Below, one piece after another: positions 16,014-23,124 of a stretch of 44,666 nt of DNA (positions within the stretch are counted from its first letter, which is position 1; each line of letters starts with the position of its first letter). The stretch comes from an uncultured Clostridium sp. (GTDB taxonomy: Bacteria; Bacillota; Clostridia; TANB77; CAG-508): contig USQZ01000010.1 in the NCBI GenBank assembly GCA_900556975.1, positions 1-44,666 of the forward strand. The letters run 5' to 3'. The notes below the pieces were generated by a model. It was not told where the DNA came from and searched no databases. It worked only from the letters and a program-made list of their open reading frames with translations. Both the position numbers and the translations under genes were made by a program.

Positions 16014-16565
16014 TTACAAATAACTAACAATATCCTCCAACGTATCATATCCACTCTCACTATTGATATGCCCTGCATTTGGTATACAAACTTGCTCTGT
16101 TGCAATCTTATCTGCAAATTCTTTTTCAACTTCATATTTCACATATGGATCATTATCTGAATAGAAACAAATTATTTCATCCGCATACTGTTTCACATCT
16201 TCCAAATTATCAAAGTACATTGATTTATTAACATTGTCATACTCTTCATTTATACCCAAATAATTATTAAATCCACATACAAATATTAACTTCTTAACCT
16301 TCACCTTATTTTCAACTAAAAATTTTGATATAAACACAGGCGCAATACTATGACCTATAATAGTTGTATTCTCATTTATAAGGCTCAAATCTAAATAATA
16401 TCTTAACAATTTACTCCAATTCTCATAATTTTGATATCCTACTCCTATTGGAAAATCTGGTACATATACCTGCTTTCCATCTGACCCAATAAAATCATGT
16501 AACCAACTAAACCAATTTCCAAATGGACTTCCAAATGAGCCATGTATTATAAAATAATTTTCCAT
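16014..16565 (-). CDS. RBBP9/YdeN-type alpha/beta hydrolase
   Basis: A 183-aa serine hydrolase. The oxyanion region is I-I-H-G-S-F-G-S-P near the start, the nucleophile elbow is I-I-G-H-S-I-A-P at about 88-95, the acid is in F-Y-S-D-N-D-P-Y, and the catalytic His is in N-A-G-H-I-N-S-E near the C-terminus. RBBP9-like enzymes are small esterases or peptidases with unknown natural substrates. The gene is preceded by AGGAGGAAT. A decayed copy of the same family lies at 18330-18410, on the other side of the Fic gene. Confidence 0.92.
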   Translation of the reverse strand: MENYFIIHGSFGSPFGNWFSWLHDFIGSDGKQVYVPDFPIGVGYQNYENWSKLLRYYLDLSLINENTTIIGHSIAPVFISKFLVENKVKVKKLIFVCGFNNYLGINEEYDNVNKSMYFDNLEDVKQYADEIICFYSDNDPYVKYEVEKEFADKIATEQVCIPNAGHINSESGYDTLEDIVSYL

Positions 16566-16642
16566 CTCTATTCCTCCTATATTAGCTTTTTCTCATTATT
16601 GTATGTCACTTTTATTTTCATATCCTATCATAAAAAGGTTAA

Positions 16643-16680
16643 AAAAGAAAGCCTCATAACAAAGGAAAGGCCTTCTTTTT
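16643..16680. terminator. hairpin upstream of the hydrolase gene
   Basis: AAAAGAAAGCCT pairs with AGGCCTTCTTTT (one mismatch) with flanking A and T runs, so it can work in both directions. Probably a terminator for transcription arriving from the Fic gene. Confidence 0.6.
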
Positions 16681-16710
16681 AGTTTTATCTATATAATTTT
16701 TTCGTTTTAT

Positions 16711-16797
16711 AAAAATTTATAGCACGGATTTTTCGATTTTTCCGTGCTATAAATTTTTGTAGAACGATTTTTTTACTTTTTCCGTGCTATAAATTTT
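16711..16797 (-). terminator. perfect 18-bp terminator stem with a degenerate tandem copy
   Basis: 16711-16728 pairs without mismatch with 16741-16758. The right arm TCCGTGCTATAAATTTT recurs at 16781-16797, exactly 40 bp on, preceded by a decayed left half (GTAGAACG for TAGCACGG). The second copy runs into the Fic stop codon. It reads as a duplicated terminator unit. Confidence 0.75.
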
Positions 16798-17932
16798 ATT
16801 TTAAAAATAAATCAATATACTTTTGAAAAGCAAAAACTTGATTTCTACTATATCCTGTTGTTTCTTGTATAATTCCTTTTTCTTGCAATGAATTCACAGT
16901 AACATTTAATGTCGTTGGTTTTATATCTATTTTTTCCAATATTTTCTTTCTTGATATAATTGGCTCATCATATAATACATCTAATACCTTTCTTGCATTT
17001 TCTGGTTTTACTGACAAATCCATTATAACCTTGTCCATTTCCATTGTTAGTTCAACTACATTTCTAAATTTTTCTTTTGCCGTTTTCGATGTTTCAATAA
17101 CCGCTTCTAAGAAAAATTTAATCCATCCTATCATATCATTATGAGTTCTCACTCTTGTAAGCATATCATAATATGTATCTTTATTTCTTTCAATATAATC
17201 TGAAATATATAAACAAGACTTCTCAAGCATTCCCTTACTCTGAATATATAATGGAATTAGTAATCTTCCAATTCTTCCGTTACCATCTAAAAATGGATGT
17301 ATAGATTCAAATTGATAATGTAAAATCGCAATCTTTATTAAGTCTGGTGTATCTATTTCTTCATTATTTATGAATTTTTCAAAATCTGATAAGCATTCTG
17401 CAACTTCTGTATGTGGTGGTGGAACATATACTGCTGTACTTGGCATGCTACCACCAATCCAGTTTTGTGATACTCTAAATTCTCCTGGTGTTTTATGTTC
17501 TCCACGAACTCCTTGCATTAATATTTCATGAATTTCTCTTATTAATCTAGTACATACTGGAAAGCCTTCTCTTATTCTTTCAATTCCATAATTCGTAGCT
17601 TTAACATAGTTCTGAACTTCTTCCCAATCATCTCTTTTTTCTGGATTAATGTCAGTTACATCTAACAAGTCTTCTTCCACTGTTGTCCTTGTTCCTTCAA
17701 TTCTACTAGATTTGTTTGCTTCAATTTTCACATGCATTTTAATATATAAATCTACATTTGGTATTAATAATGAATATGCATTTAGTTCTCCAATTTGTCT
17801 ATTTGCTTCTGCTAATAGCCTATCCAATTTTGTATCATCCCATCCCCAGTTGTAATTTATTTTACTTGGAATAAATGCTTTGTAATCGTTCATTTCTACA
17901 TATTTGCCTGATTTGTATTCTTCTAGTTTCAT
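16796..17932 (-). CDS. Fic-domain AMP transferase with N-terminal inhibitory helix and C-terminal HTH
   Basis: A 378-aa Fic protein. The active-site motif is complete: H212-P-F-L-D-G-N-G-R-I-G-R223. The N-terminal inhibitory motif S75-S-R-I-E79-G80 fits (S/T)xxxE(G/N), so this is a class II self-inhibited enzyme. The C-terminal 70 residues look like a winged helix (I-S-R-K-K-I-L-E-K-I-D-I-K-P-T-T-L-N-V). Such proteins AMPylate target proteins and often control their own gene; the target is unknown. It is probably transcribed from 18188-18216 with the 47-aa ORF. The weak AGAGGTG site lies about 6 bp before the ATG. It is bracketed by an intact hydrolase and a hydrolase remnant. Confidence 0.95.
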   Translation of the reverse strand: MKLEEYKSGKYVEMNDYKAFIPSKINYNWGWDDTKLDRLLAEANRQIGELNAYSLLIPNVDLYIKMHVKIEANKSSRIEGTRTTVEEDLLDVTDINPEKRDDWEEVQNYVKATNYGIERIREGFPVCTRLIREIHEILMQGVRGEHKTPGEFRVSQNWIGGSMPSTAVYVPPPHTEVAECLSDFEKFINNEEIDTPDLIKIAILHYQFESIHPFLDGNGRIGRLLIPLYIQSKGMLEKSCLYISDYIERNKDTYYDMLTRVRTHNDMIGWIKFFLEAVIETSKTAKEKFRNVVELTMEMDKVIMDLSVKPENARKVLDVLYDEPIISRKKILEKIDIKPTTLNVTVNSLQEKGIIQETTGYSRNQVFAFQKYIDLFLK

Positions 17933-17959
17933 TTAATCACCTCTTTAATTTTCTATCAT

Positions 17960-18103
17960 TTATCCTATTGGTACCTCAATTCTTTCTTTTGCTATACATA
18001 TACCATTCTTTATTATATATGCTTCTACATAATAATTTTCTCTAAAATCTGTATGTTCTTCTTGTGTTGCAATATCAGTTATATTTATCTGCCCTCTAAT
18101 CAT
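17960..18103 (-). CDS. 47-aa hypothetical protein upstream of fic
   Basis: Short open frame, MIRGQINITDIATQEEH at the start and a V-P-I-G end. It is placed between a near-consensus promoter (18188-18216) and the Fic gene on the same strand, with 27 bp to the Fic start. Composition is protein-like (mixed polar, one Cys, no helix). The ribosome binding site is weak (GAAGAAAT). I do not recognise it. It may be a small partner of Fic or the end of a larger lost gene. Confidence 0.45.
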   Translation of the reverse strand: MIRGQINITDIATQEEHTDFRENYYVEAYIIKNGICIAKERIEVPIG

Positions 18104-18187
18104 ATTTCTTCAATTAAATCTTCTTTACTTATTTTATTTTTCTATTAGTAAATTATATATTATCCGAAGGTGTATACGAACATTTGT

Positions 18188-18216
18188 ATTGTACCACGTT
18201 ATACTAATATATTCAA
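18188..18216 (-). promoter_or_regulatory. SigA-type promoter of the 47-aa ORF and fic
   Basis: On the minus strand, TTGAAT (18211-18216), a 17-bp spacer and TACAAT (18188-18193). It leaves a leader of about 80 nt. Confidence 0.65.
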
Positions 18217-18259
18217 TATTTTGGGCAAAATTTATAAGGATTTATTATATTTTATTATT

Positions 18260-18319
18260 AAAAATTGCCGTTTTCATTCGTAAATTTTGCATTGTTTACG
18301 AATGAAAACGGCAATTTTT
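18260..18319 (-). terminator. perfect 25-bp hairpin terminator
   Basis: 18260-18284 pairs without mismatch with 18295-18319 around a 10-nt loop; the A and T ends give a U-tract in both directions. It lies just after the decayed hydrolase fragment and before the fic promoter. Confidence 0.85.
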
Positions 18320-18329
18320 TAAAGATAAG

Positions 18330-18410
18330 TTACAATTTTTCAAAAGTATCATATCCATTTTCACTATTGATAAGACCACCATTAATTGGTGCAATACTAG
18401 TCCCTATAAT
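18330..18410 (-). pseudogene. remnant of a second RBBP9-type hydrolase gene
   Basis: On the minus strand a 26-codon frame reads I-I-G-T-S-I-A-P-I-N and then G-L-I-N-S-E-N-G-Y-D-T-F-E-K-L-stop. The first part matches the nucleophile elbow of the intact hydrolase at 16014-16565 (I-I-G-H-S-I-A-P), the second its C-terminus (G-H-I-N-S-E-S-G-Y-D-T-L-E). The roughly 80 residues between are missing and the catalytic His is lost (G-H became G-L). Upstream, 18411-18490 holds only a 17-codon ORF behind a good ribosome binding site and no hydrolase N-terminus. A deleted, non-functional copy. Confidence 0.8.
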
Positions 18411-18542
18411 TATTATATTTCAATATTTTATTCTTTAAGTTTATTAATATTATCAATTCCCATTACATAACTATAATTCATAATTTATATCTCCTTATAC
18501 TTGTTTTGTGACTTTTTAATCAATATTTCTTATTTTATTACT

Positions 18543-18881
18543 TTATAAATCTTCTTCCTGAATTAGAGGAACAATATCTATAGCTGGTTCTTCGTAAGGG
18601 TGAACTTCCCTTAATTTTTTTAATACTTTTTTAGCTATATCTATATCACATACTGCTTCTAATTTCTCCTCTTCCACGAACTCTAATTTATTCTTCTCTC
18701 CAATATATGGATTAGCATTATCAGCTGGTATAAAAGTTCCTATACATTTCGTACTCATAGTACAATAAGTATAATTTCCTATAACTCCTGCCCCCTCATT
18801 GCATATAGCATTTCTGACTTGTTCAACATTTTCGACAGGTACAGTCACAATAATTTTTACCTTTTTAATATCAATATTCAT
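18543..18881 (-). CDS. YqfO/NIF3-insert-domain-like protein
   Basis: About 112 aa from the chosen start. It matches the stand-alone form of the domain inserted in YqfO/NIF3 proteins: V-P-V-E-N-V-E-Q-V-R-N-A at the start, G-A-G-V-I-G-N-Y-T-Y-C, G-T-F-I-P, and the C-terminal H-P-Y-E-E-P-A-I-D-I. The fold is CutA1-like and may bind metals; role unknown. The ATG at 18881 is preceded by GGAGG, located inside the last codons of the previous gene; the longer frame from 18923 would overlap that gene. Coupled to the NTF2-like gene with a 5-bp gap. Confidence 0.85.
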   Translation of the reverse strand: MNIDIKKVKIIVTVPVENVEQVRNAICNEGAGVIGNYTYCTMSTKCIGTFIPADNANPYIGEKNKLEFVEEEKLEAVCDIDIAKKVLKKLREVHPYEEPAIDIVPLIQEEDL

Positions 18882-18886
18882 ATTTT

Positions 18887-19219
18887 TTATACCTCCATAT
18901 ACCATTGTTTTAAAAATACACATTTGTTGTTCTCATTTATTTTTATTTGATATATCATGTCATATGATATTGTATCTTTCAAAATAAAGTTAACAATACA
19001 ACATTCATCATTTTCACATAGTATATTAAACTCAATATTACTAGTATCTTGTTCTTCTATCTCTTCCCACATTTTTCTAATTTCTTTTATAGTATTTATT
19101 TTATCTGTAGGCGTTTCATAATACTCTATATTTTCATCAAATAAGTTAATTATGTTTTCTACATTTTTCTGTTTCCAATTATTCAGTAATTCTACACACC
19201 ATTTATAATAATCTCTCAT
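18887..19219 (-). CDS. NTF2/SnoaL-like small protein
   Basis: A 110-aa protein with the helix-then-sheet layout of NTF2-like folds: an N-terminal W-C-V-E-L-L-N-N-W helix, L-F-D-E-N-I-E-Y-Y-E-T-P (the common F-x-x-D-x-x-Y motif), a long I-R-K-M-W-E-E-I helix, then three beta strands ending in F-L-K-Q-W. Members are enzymes (isomerases, hydrolases) or ligand-binding proteins; nothing decides the function here. It is immediately upstream of the YqfO-like gene on the same transcript. RBS TAGGAG. Confidence 0.7.
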   Translation of the reverse strand: MRDYYKWCVELLNNWKQKNVENIINLFDENIEYYETPTDKINTIKEIRKMWEEIEEQDTSNIEFNILCENDECCIVNFILKDTISYDMIYQIKINENNKCVFLKQWYMEV

Positions 19220-19230
19220 ATTCTATTCTC

Positions 19231-19459
19231 CTAATCTTTCTTAAATTCTTCCTCTGTTGGCAAATACAATTTATACTTTGATGCAAATATTTGCTTATTA
19301 TCTTCTGGCAAAATATATTTTACAACTTGGTCACTTTTATCTGCCAAAAATACAATTCCAATTGGTGGATTATCTCCTTCATATTTGTCTCTTTAACTGT
19401 CTTACACTCCAATTAGATTTTACACATTCATTTGCATAAAATTGTCTTGTTTTTTTCAT
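19231..19459 (-). pseudogene. remnant of a DUF1016 (YhcG-type PDDEXK nuclease) gene
   Basis: Two pieces of one family are joined out of frame. From ATG 19457-19459: MKKTRQFYANECVKS then N-W-S-V-R-Q-L-K-R-Q-I and a TGA stop, the end of the YhcG N-terminal domain. Directly behind, in another frame: G-D-N-P-P-I-G-I-V-F-L-A-D-K-S-D, then V-K-Y-I-L-P-E-D-N-K-Q-I-F-A-S-K-Y and P-T-E-E-E, ending at TAG 19231-19233, the typical YhcG C-terminus. Most of the nuclease domain is deleted. YhcG proteins are nucleases often found in mobile or restriction-linked loci, so this is a scar of an older accessory gene. Confidence 0.85.
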
Positions 19460-19496
19460 CATCAATTCTCATCAATAAATTATAATGTGACCAACT

Positions 19497-19525
19497 CAAT
19501 TCGCTAGACAGCGTCTGGCGAATTG
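19497..19525. repeat. hairpin between the DUF1016 remnant and rlmD
   Basis: CAATTCGC (19497-19504) pairs with GCGAATTG (19518-19525), continued inward by a T-G wobble and AGAC/GTCT around a 3-nt loop: 13 pairs in 29 bases. It lacks a clear U-tract on either side, so a terminator role for rlmD is possible but not certain. Confidence 0.6.
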
Positions 19526-19537
19526 GTTCCGTAAATT

Positions 19538-20893
19538 TTATAATTTCAACCTTAACACCGTTACACACTCAACATGCCATGTAAAAGGAAACATATCAAC
19601 TGGTGTAACTTCGCCAATTTCATACCTTTCACTCAAAATCTTCAAATCTCTTGCTAATGTAGCAGGATTACAACTTACATAAACAACCTTCTTAGGACTA
19701 ACCTTCAAAATAGTGTCAAGCGCAACCTTATCACAACCTTTTCTTGGCGGATCAATAAAAATCACATCAGCGTCAACTTTATTTTTTTCAATAAACTCAG
19801 GCAACATCTTCTCAACATCACCAACAAAAAACTCTGCATTTTCAATACCATTTTCTTTTGCATTTCTCTTTGCATCTTCAATTGCCTGTGATATAGTTTC
19901 AATTCCATATAATTTCTTTATTTTCTTTGAAGCACATATTCCTATTGTTCCAATTCCGCAATATAAATCAAAAATTGTTTCATCTCCATTTAGCTTTGCT
20001 CCTTCAATTGCTGTTGCATACAATTTTTCAGTTTGAGTAGGATTAACTTGATAAAATGACATTGGAGAAATTTTAAATTTAAATCCCAATAATTCATCAT
20101 AAATATATCCATCACCAAATAACACGATATTTTTATTTCCTAATATCACATTTGTGTCTTTAGAATTAACATTTTTAACGATTGTCTTAATCTCACCATA
20201 TTTTCCAGAAATAAACTCAACCAAATCCATTTCCTTCTCAAGTTTTTCTTCATTTGTAACAATCGTAACCATAACCTCATTCGTCTTAACGCCAACTCTC
20301 AAAACTAAATGACGAACTTGTCCTCTTCTCTTATTTTCGTCATAAACAGGAATATTATTTTCAACAATAAAATTAAAAATATCATTCGCGATATCTTGTA
20401 AAAGTTCGTTTTGAATCATACATTTTTTAGTTTCAATAATTCTATGAGATCTTTGTGCAAAAACGCCCATAACTGGCTTGCCATCGCTATTTAATCCAAC
20501 AGGATATTGCAATTTATTTCTATAAAAATATGGATTTTCCATTCCAATAATATCATTAACTTTAGTATCAATTCCTTGCTTTCTCAAAGTACTTTCAATA
20601 ACATTTCTCTTTATCTCCAAAGTTTTCTCGTACTTAATATGTCTCATAACACATCCACCACATTTTGAATATGTCTCACAATCAGCTTCAGCTCGCGCCT
20701 CTGATTTCTCTATAATCTCTTCCACTTTTCCAAATCCATGTGATGAAAGCACTTTTAAAATCTTTACTTTAACTTTTTCACCTTTAATAGCATTAGGAAC
20801 AAAAACCGTAAAACCATCAATCTTAGCTATCCCTTCACCTGCTACACCATTATCTATAATTTTGACTTCATAAATTTCATTCTTTTTAATCAC
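19538..20893 (-). CDS. rlmD: 23S rRNA (uracil-5-)-methyltransferase, RlmD/RlmCD (RumA) family
   Basis: A 451-aa SAM-dependent enzyme that makes m5U in 23S rRNA. An N-terminal TRAM domain (about 3-62, I-D-G-F-T-V-F-V-P-N) is followed by the iron-sulphur cysteines C72, C78, C81 and C158. The methyltransferase domain has F-D-L-Y-C-G-I-G-T-I-G (SAM site), I-D-P-P-R-K-G-C, and V-S-C-N-P-A-T-L-A-R-D with the catalytic Cys. In Firmicutes one such enzyme often modifies both U747 and U1939. The start is GTG at 20893; no in-frame ATG lies near. It has its own promoter at 20928-20956. Confidence 0.97.
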   Translation of the reverse strand: MIKKNEIYEVKIIDNGVAGEGIAKIDGFTVFVPNAIKGEKVKVKILKVLSSHGFGKVEEIIEKSEARAEADCETYSKCGGCVMRHIKYEKTLEIKRNVIESTLRKQGIDTKVNDIIGMENPYFYRNKLQYPVGLNSDGKPVMGVFAQRSHRIIETKKCMIQNELLQDIANDIFNFIVENNIPVYDENKRRGQVRHLVLRVGVKTNEVMVTIVTNEEKLEKEMDLVEFISGKYGEIKTIVKNVNSKDTNVILGNKNIVLFGDGYIYDELLGFKFKISPMSFYQVNPTQTEKLYATAIEGAKLNGDETIFDLYCGIGTIGICASKKIKKLYGIETISQAIEDAKRNAKENGIENAEFFVGDVEKMLPEFIEKNKVDADVIFIDPPRKGCDKVALDTILKVSPKKVVYVSCNPATLARDLKILSERYEIGEVTPVDMFPFTWHVECVTVLRLKL

Positions 20894-20927
20894 AACACAC
20901 TACTCCATCTCTTATTTTTACGTCACT

Positions 20928-20956
20928 ATTTTATCAAATTTTTTACAAAATCACAA
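20928..20956 (-). promoter_or_regulatory. SigA-type promoter of rlmD
   Basis: On the minus strand, TTGTGA (20951-20956), a 17-bp spacer and TAAAAT (20928-20933), 35 bp before the GTG start. Confidence 0.65.
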
Positions 20957-20994
20957 TTACTAATTTACTTAAACAGCAAATTATGCCGTTCTTC

Positions 20995-21023
20995 TTGTTT
21001 ATGTAAACTTATCATGATATAAT
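20995..21023 (+). promoter_or_regulatory. SigA-type promoter of the ABC exporter gene
   Basis: TTGTTT (20995-21000), a 17-bp spacer and a perfect TATAAT (21018-21023) preceded by TGA (extended -10). It leaves a leader of about 120 nt. Confidence 0.75.
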
Positions 21024-21046
21024 AAATTCTAGGAAAGCCTTTATTT

Positions 21047-21089
21047 TAAACATGCCTAATCATATTAGTCACATGTTTATATCTATGTG
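21047..21089 (+). promoter_or_regulatory. structured leader with two competing hairpins
   Basis: TAAACATG (21047-21054) pairs with CATGTTTA (21072-21079), with an inner CTAAT/ATTAG stem. An alternative stem pairs CACAT (21071-21075) with ATGTG further on (about 21084-21088), using the same bases. Mutually exclusive hairpins suggest, but do not prove, leader control. No U-tract follows. Confidence 0.4.
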
Positions 21090-21152
21090 TTACTTATATA
21101 TTAATCTGTTAACCGCAAATAATTTTGCACACAAAATGAAAGGGTGAAAAAA

Positions 21153-22970
21153 ATGACACAAAAAAATCGACTCACACGCCAAGACTTTTTTAAAGAAGTC
21201 GGCAAATTACTCAAAGACTTTGTTCGTCGGGATTTTATCAAAGACAAAATTCTGGAACAGCCAAAAGAATTAAAGAACAATACACAAAAGCTAAACATCA
21301 CAGCACTAATCATGAGTTGCATAGCTTCTCTATTCAGTTATTTAACTTTAGCTGGCAACTATGCAATCTCACATGGTTACATCGTTTTAGGTATTGCGCT
21401 GTATATGTTCTTTAATGCACGAAGCATTATAAACACAATTTACAAACAGTGGGAAACGAACATTTCAACTGCACTAAAGTTTTCTCAAGAAGACGTTTTA
21501 ACAATAAAAGGCAACAAAATTTTGTCAAAAGTAAGTTGGAACGTTTACCAAAAAGAAGACGACAACAAATGGAAACAATCAACAAACGAAGAAATAACAA
21601 GTTGCATAGCTAATTACTTAGTTAGCTACTGGGACATTGAAAATAACTATTGGTACAATATCATACAAGTTTTCTCAACATTTGCAATGCTAATTGTCAC
21701 AATAGTTACAAACACTGTTATCCCGCAATACTTATTTATTCCCCTTCTGTTAGTTTCCAGCCTAGTAGCTTTATTATGTGCAACCATTGAAAGAATCCAG
21801 CACTCAAGTTTCATCACAGAAAATCGTAAAATAAGCAACCAAAAGAAAATCTTAAAAAATGATATTCTCAGAGTTGTGCCAATTATTCCCAAAGATCAAG
21901 ATGCACGTTTAAACAGATATAACGTATTATGCAAAACTCACTATTCTCATAAAAAAGACCTGCTCGTAAAAGGATTTTTGATAGACCTTATATCTACAAG
22001 CATCCACATCATATCTTCAAGTCTCTTGATTTTGGTATATGTGTTCAGTAGTCCAACAATTGATTTATCAACAATAACTGGAATGACTGCAACACTTGCA
22101 GTTTTTAATGCAGCAATCAACTCGGTTGAAAGTATTTTACGAATCGTGATAAACCGTTCTAGGACTTGGGATACAATAGAAAAAGAAGTTTCCATGATGG
22201 AAAACATTCTTAACGTATACCATCTTGAAAAGGAAGAAAAAGCAGAACCTATTGAATCCTTAAAAATCTCACCTTTTGAAAGTTGTTACACAGAAACATC
22301 AGAAAATGATAAATCTTTCAAGCTAATTCTTAGCAAAGGCTTATCGTTCGAAAAAGGAGATTGCATATCCCTCACTGGAGCAAGTGGAAGTGGCAAATCA
22401 ACATTCTTAAAAGTAACAACAAAACGCATACGTTTCAAAGAAGTAACTCCATCAAAAATCGTACCAGTAAACTACGTTTACTATGACGAAAGTATCGACT
22501 TCGGAAGTATGCCACTCTGGGATGAACTCTTCTGTTTAGATGGGAAAACACGTATCAAGCCAACACCAGAAGAACTAGCAAAAATGGAATACATTCTCAA
22601 AGGGATGAACCTCCACCAAGAAATTTCAGAACAATGCAAAAACTTCTGGACATGGTTAAAAGAAAACACTTCCCGCAACCTCTCTAAAGGTCAAAAGCAA
22701 AGACTAATCGTCTCAAAAATTCTTTTCTGGCTAAACCCAAACATCGACATCGTAGCACTCGACGAATGCACATCTGGTCTGGATGCAGAAGCTAAAGATG
22801 ATGAAAATGCAGACGCAATCAAAATACTTCAATTCATCATCAACTACTGCAACCACGACAAAAAAAGAATCATTTTTCTAGCAACTCATCAGAACATCGA
22901 CTCAATGTGCAATCATAGATTGCATTTCAAACGAAAAGATGGCAAAACCATCATCCAGGAAATTAATTAA
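21153..22970 (+). CDS. ABC exporter, fused membrane and ATPase domains
   Basis: About 605 aa. The N-terminal half has up to six membrane helices (clear at about 55-90, 165-210 and 270-330). The C-terminal ATPase has Walker A G-A-S-G-S-G-K-S-T, signature N-L-S-K-G-Q-K-Q-R, Walker B I-V-A-L-D-E-C-T-S-G-L-D and H-loop A-T-H. It is a half-transporter that would work as a dimer; the substrate is unknown. An acidic insert (A-E-A-K-D-D-E-N-A-D-A) follows the D-loop. ATG 21153, behind AAAGGGTGA, is preferred to the GTG at 21144. It is the only plus-strand gene in the first 24 kb, has its own promoter and terminator, and looks richer in G+C than its neighbours. Confidence 0.92.
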   Translation: MTQKNRLTRQDFFKEVGKLLKDFVRRDFIKDKILEQPKELKNNTQKLNITALIMSCIASLFSYLTLAGNYAISHGYIVLGIALYMFFNARSIINTIYKQWETNISTALKFSQEDVLTIKGNKILSKVSWNVYQKEDDNKWKQSTNEEITSCIANYLVSYWDIENNYWYNIIQVFSTFAMLIVTIVTNTVIPQYLFIPLLLVSSLVALLCATIERIQHSSFITENRKISNQKKILKNDILRVVPIIPKDQDARLNRYNVLCKTHYSHKKDLLVKGFLIDLISTSIHIISSSLLILVYVFSSPTIDLSTITGMTATLAVFNAAINSVESILRIVINRSRTWDTIEKEVSMMENILNVYHLEKEEKAEPIESLKISPFESCYTETSENDKSFKLILSKGLSFEKGDCISLTGASGSGKSTFLKVTTKRIRFKEVTPSKIVPVNYVYYDESIDFGSMPLWDELFCLDGKTRIKPTPEELAKMEYILKGMNLHQEISEQCKNFWTWLKENTSRNLSKGQKQRLIVSKILFWLNPNIDIVALDECTSGLDAEAKDDENADAIKILQFIINYCNHDKKRIIFLATHQNIDSMCNHRLHFKRKDGKTIIQEIN

Positions 22971-22979
22971 CCCATTTCT

Positions 22980-23015
22980 AGGCGTACTGCAATTTTGCAA
23001 GTACGCCTCTTTTTT
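22980..23015 (+). terminator. terminator of the ABC exporter gene
   Basis: AGGCGTACTGCAA pairs with TTGCAAGTACGCCT (one bulged base), then T6. Located 10 bp after the stop. The rest of the gap to spoIVA holds nothing I recognise. Confidence 0.9.
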
Positions 23016-23124
23016 AACTTTTATGAAAATCTCTCAGTTATATGAAGTACTAAAATGAAAGTAAACGCAAAATCTACCTTCATTTTATTATTAACTAATT
23101 CAGTTATACTATAGGTTAATTATT

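Noticed and set aside
16643..18319. Possible CRISPR or repeat array because of several hairpins
   Set aside because: The repeats are of different sequence and irregularly spaced; they are explained as terminators.
18430..18490. 17-codon ORF with a good ribosome binding site (MNYSYVMGIDNINKLKE)
   Set aside because: Too short to support, no match to the hydrolase N-terminus; probably the leftover of a deleted gene start.
19257..19439. Plus-strand 60-codon frame
   Set aside because: It is antisense to the DUF1016 remnant, where the minus strand gives clear family motifs.
21153..22970. Defence or toxin-export system around the ABC exporter
   Set aside because: No peptide precursor, immunity gene or partner nearby; neighbours are rlmD and spoIVA.
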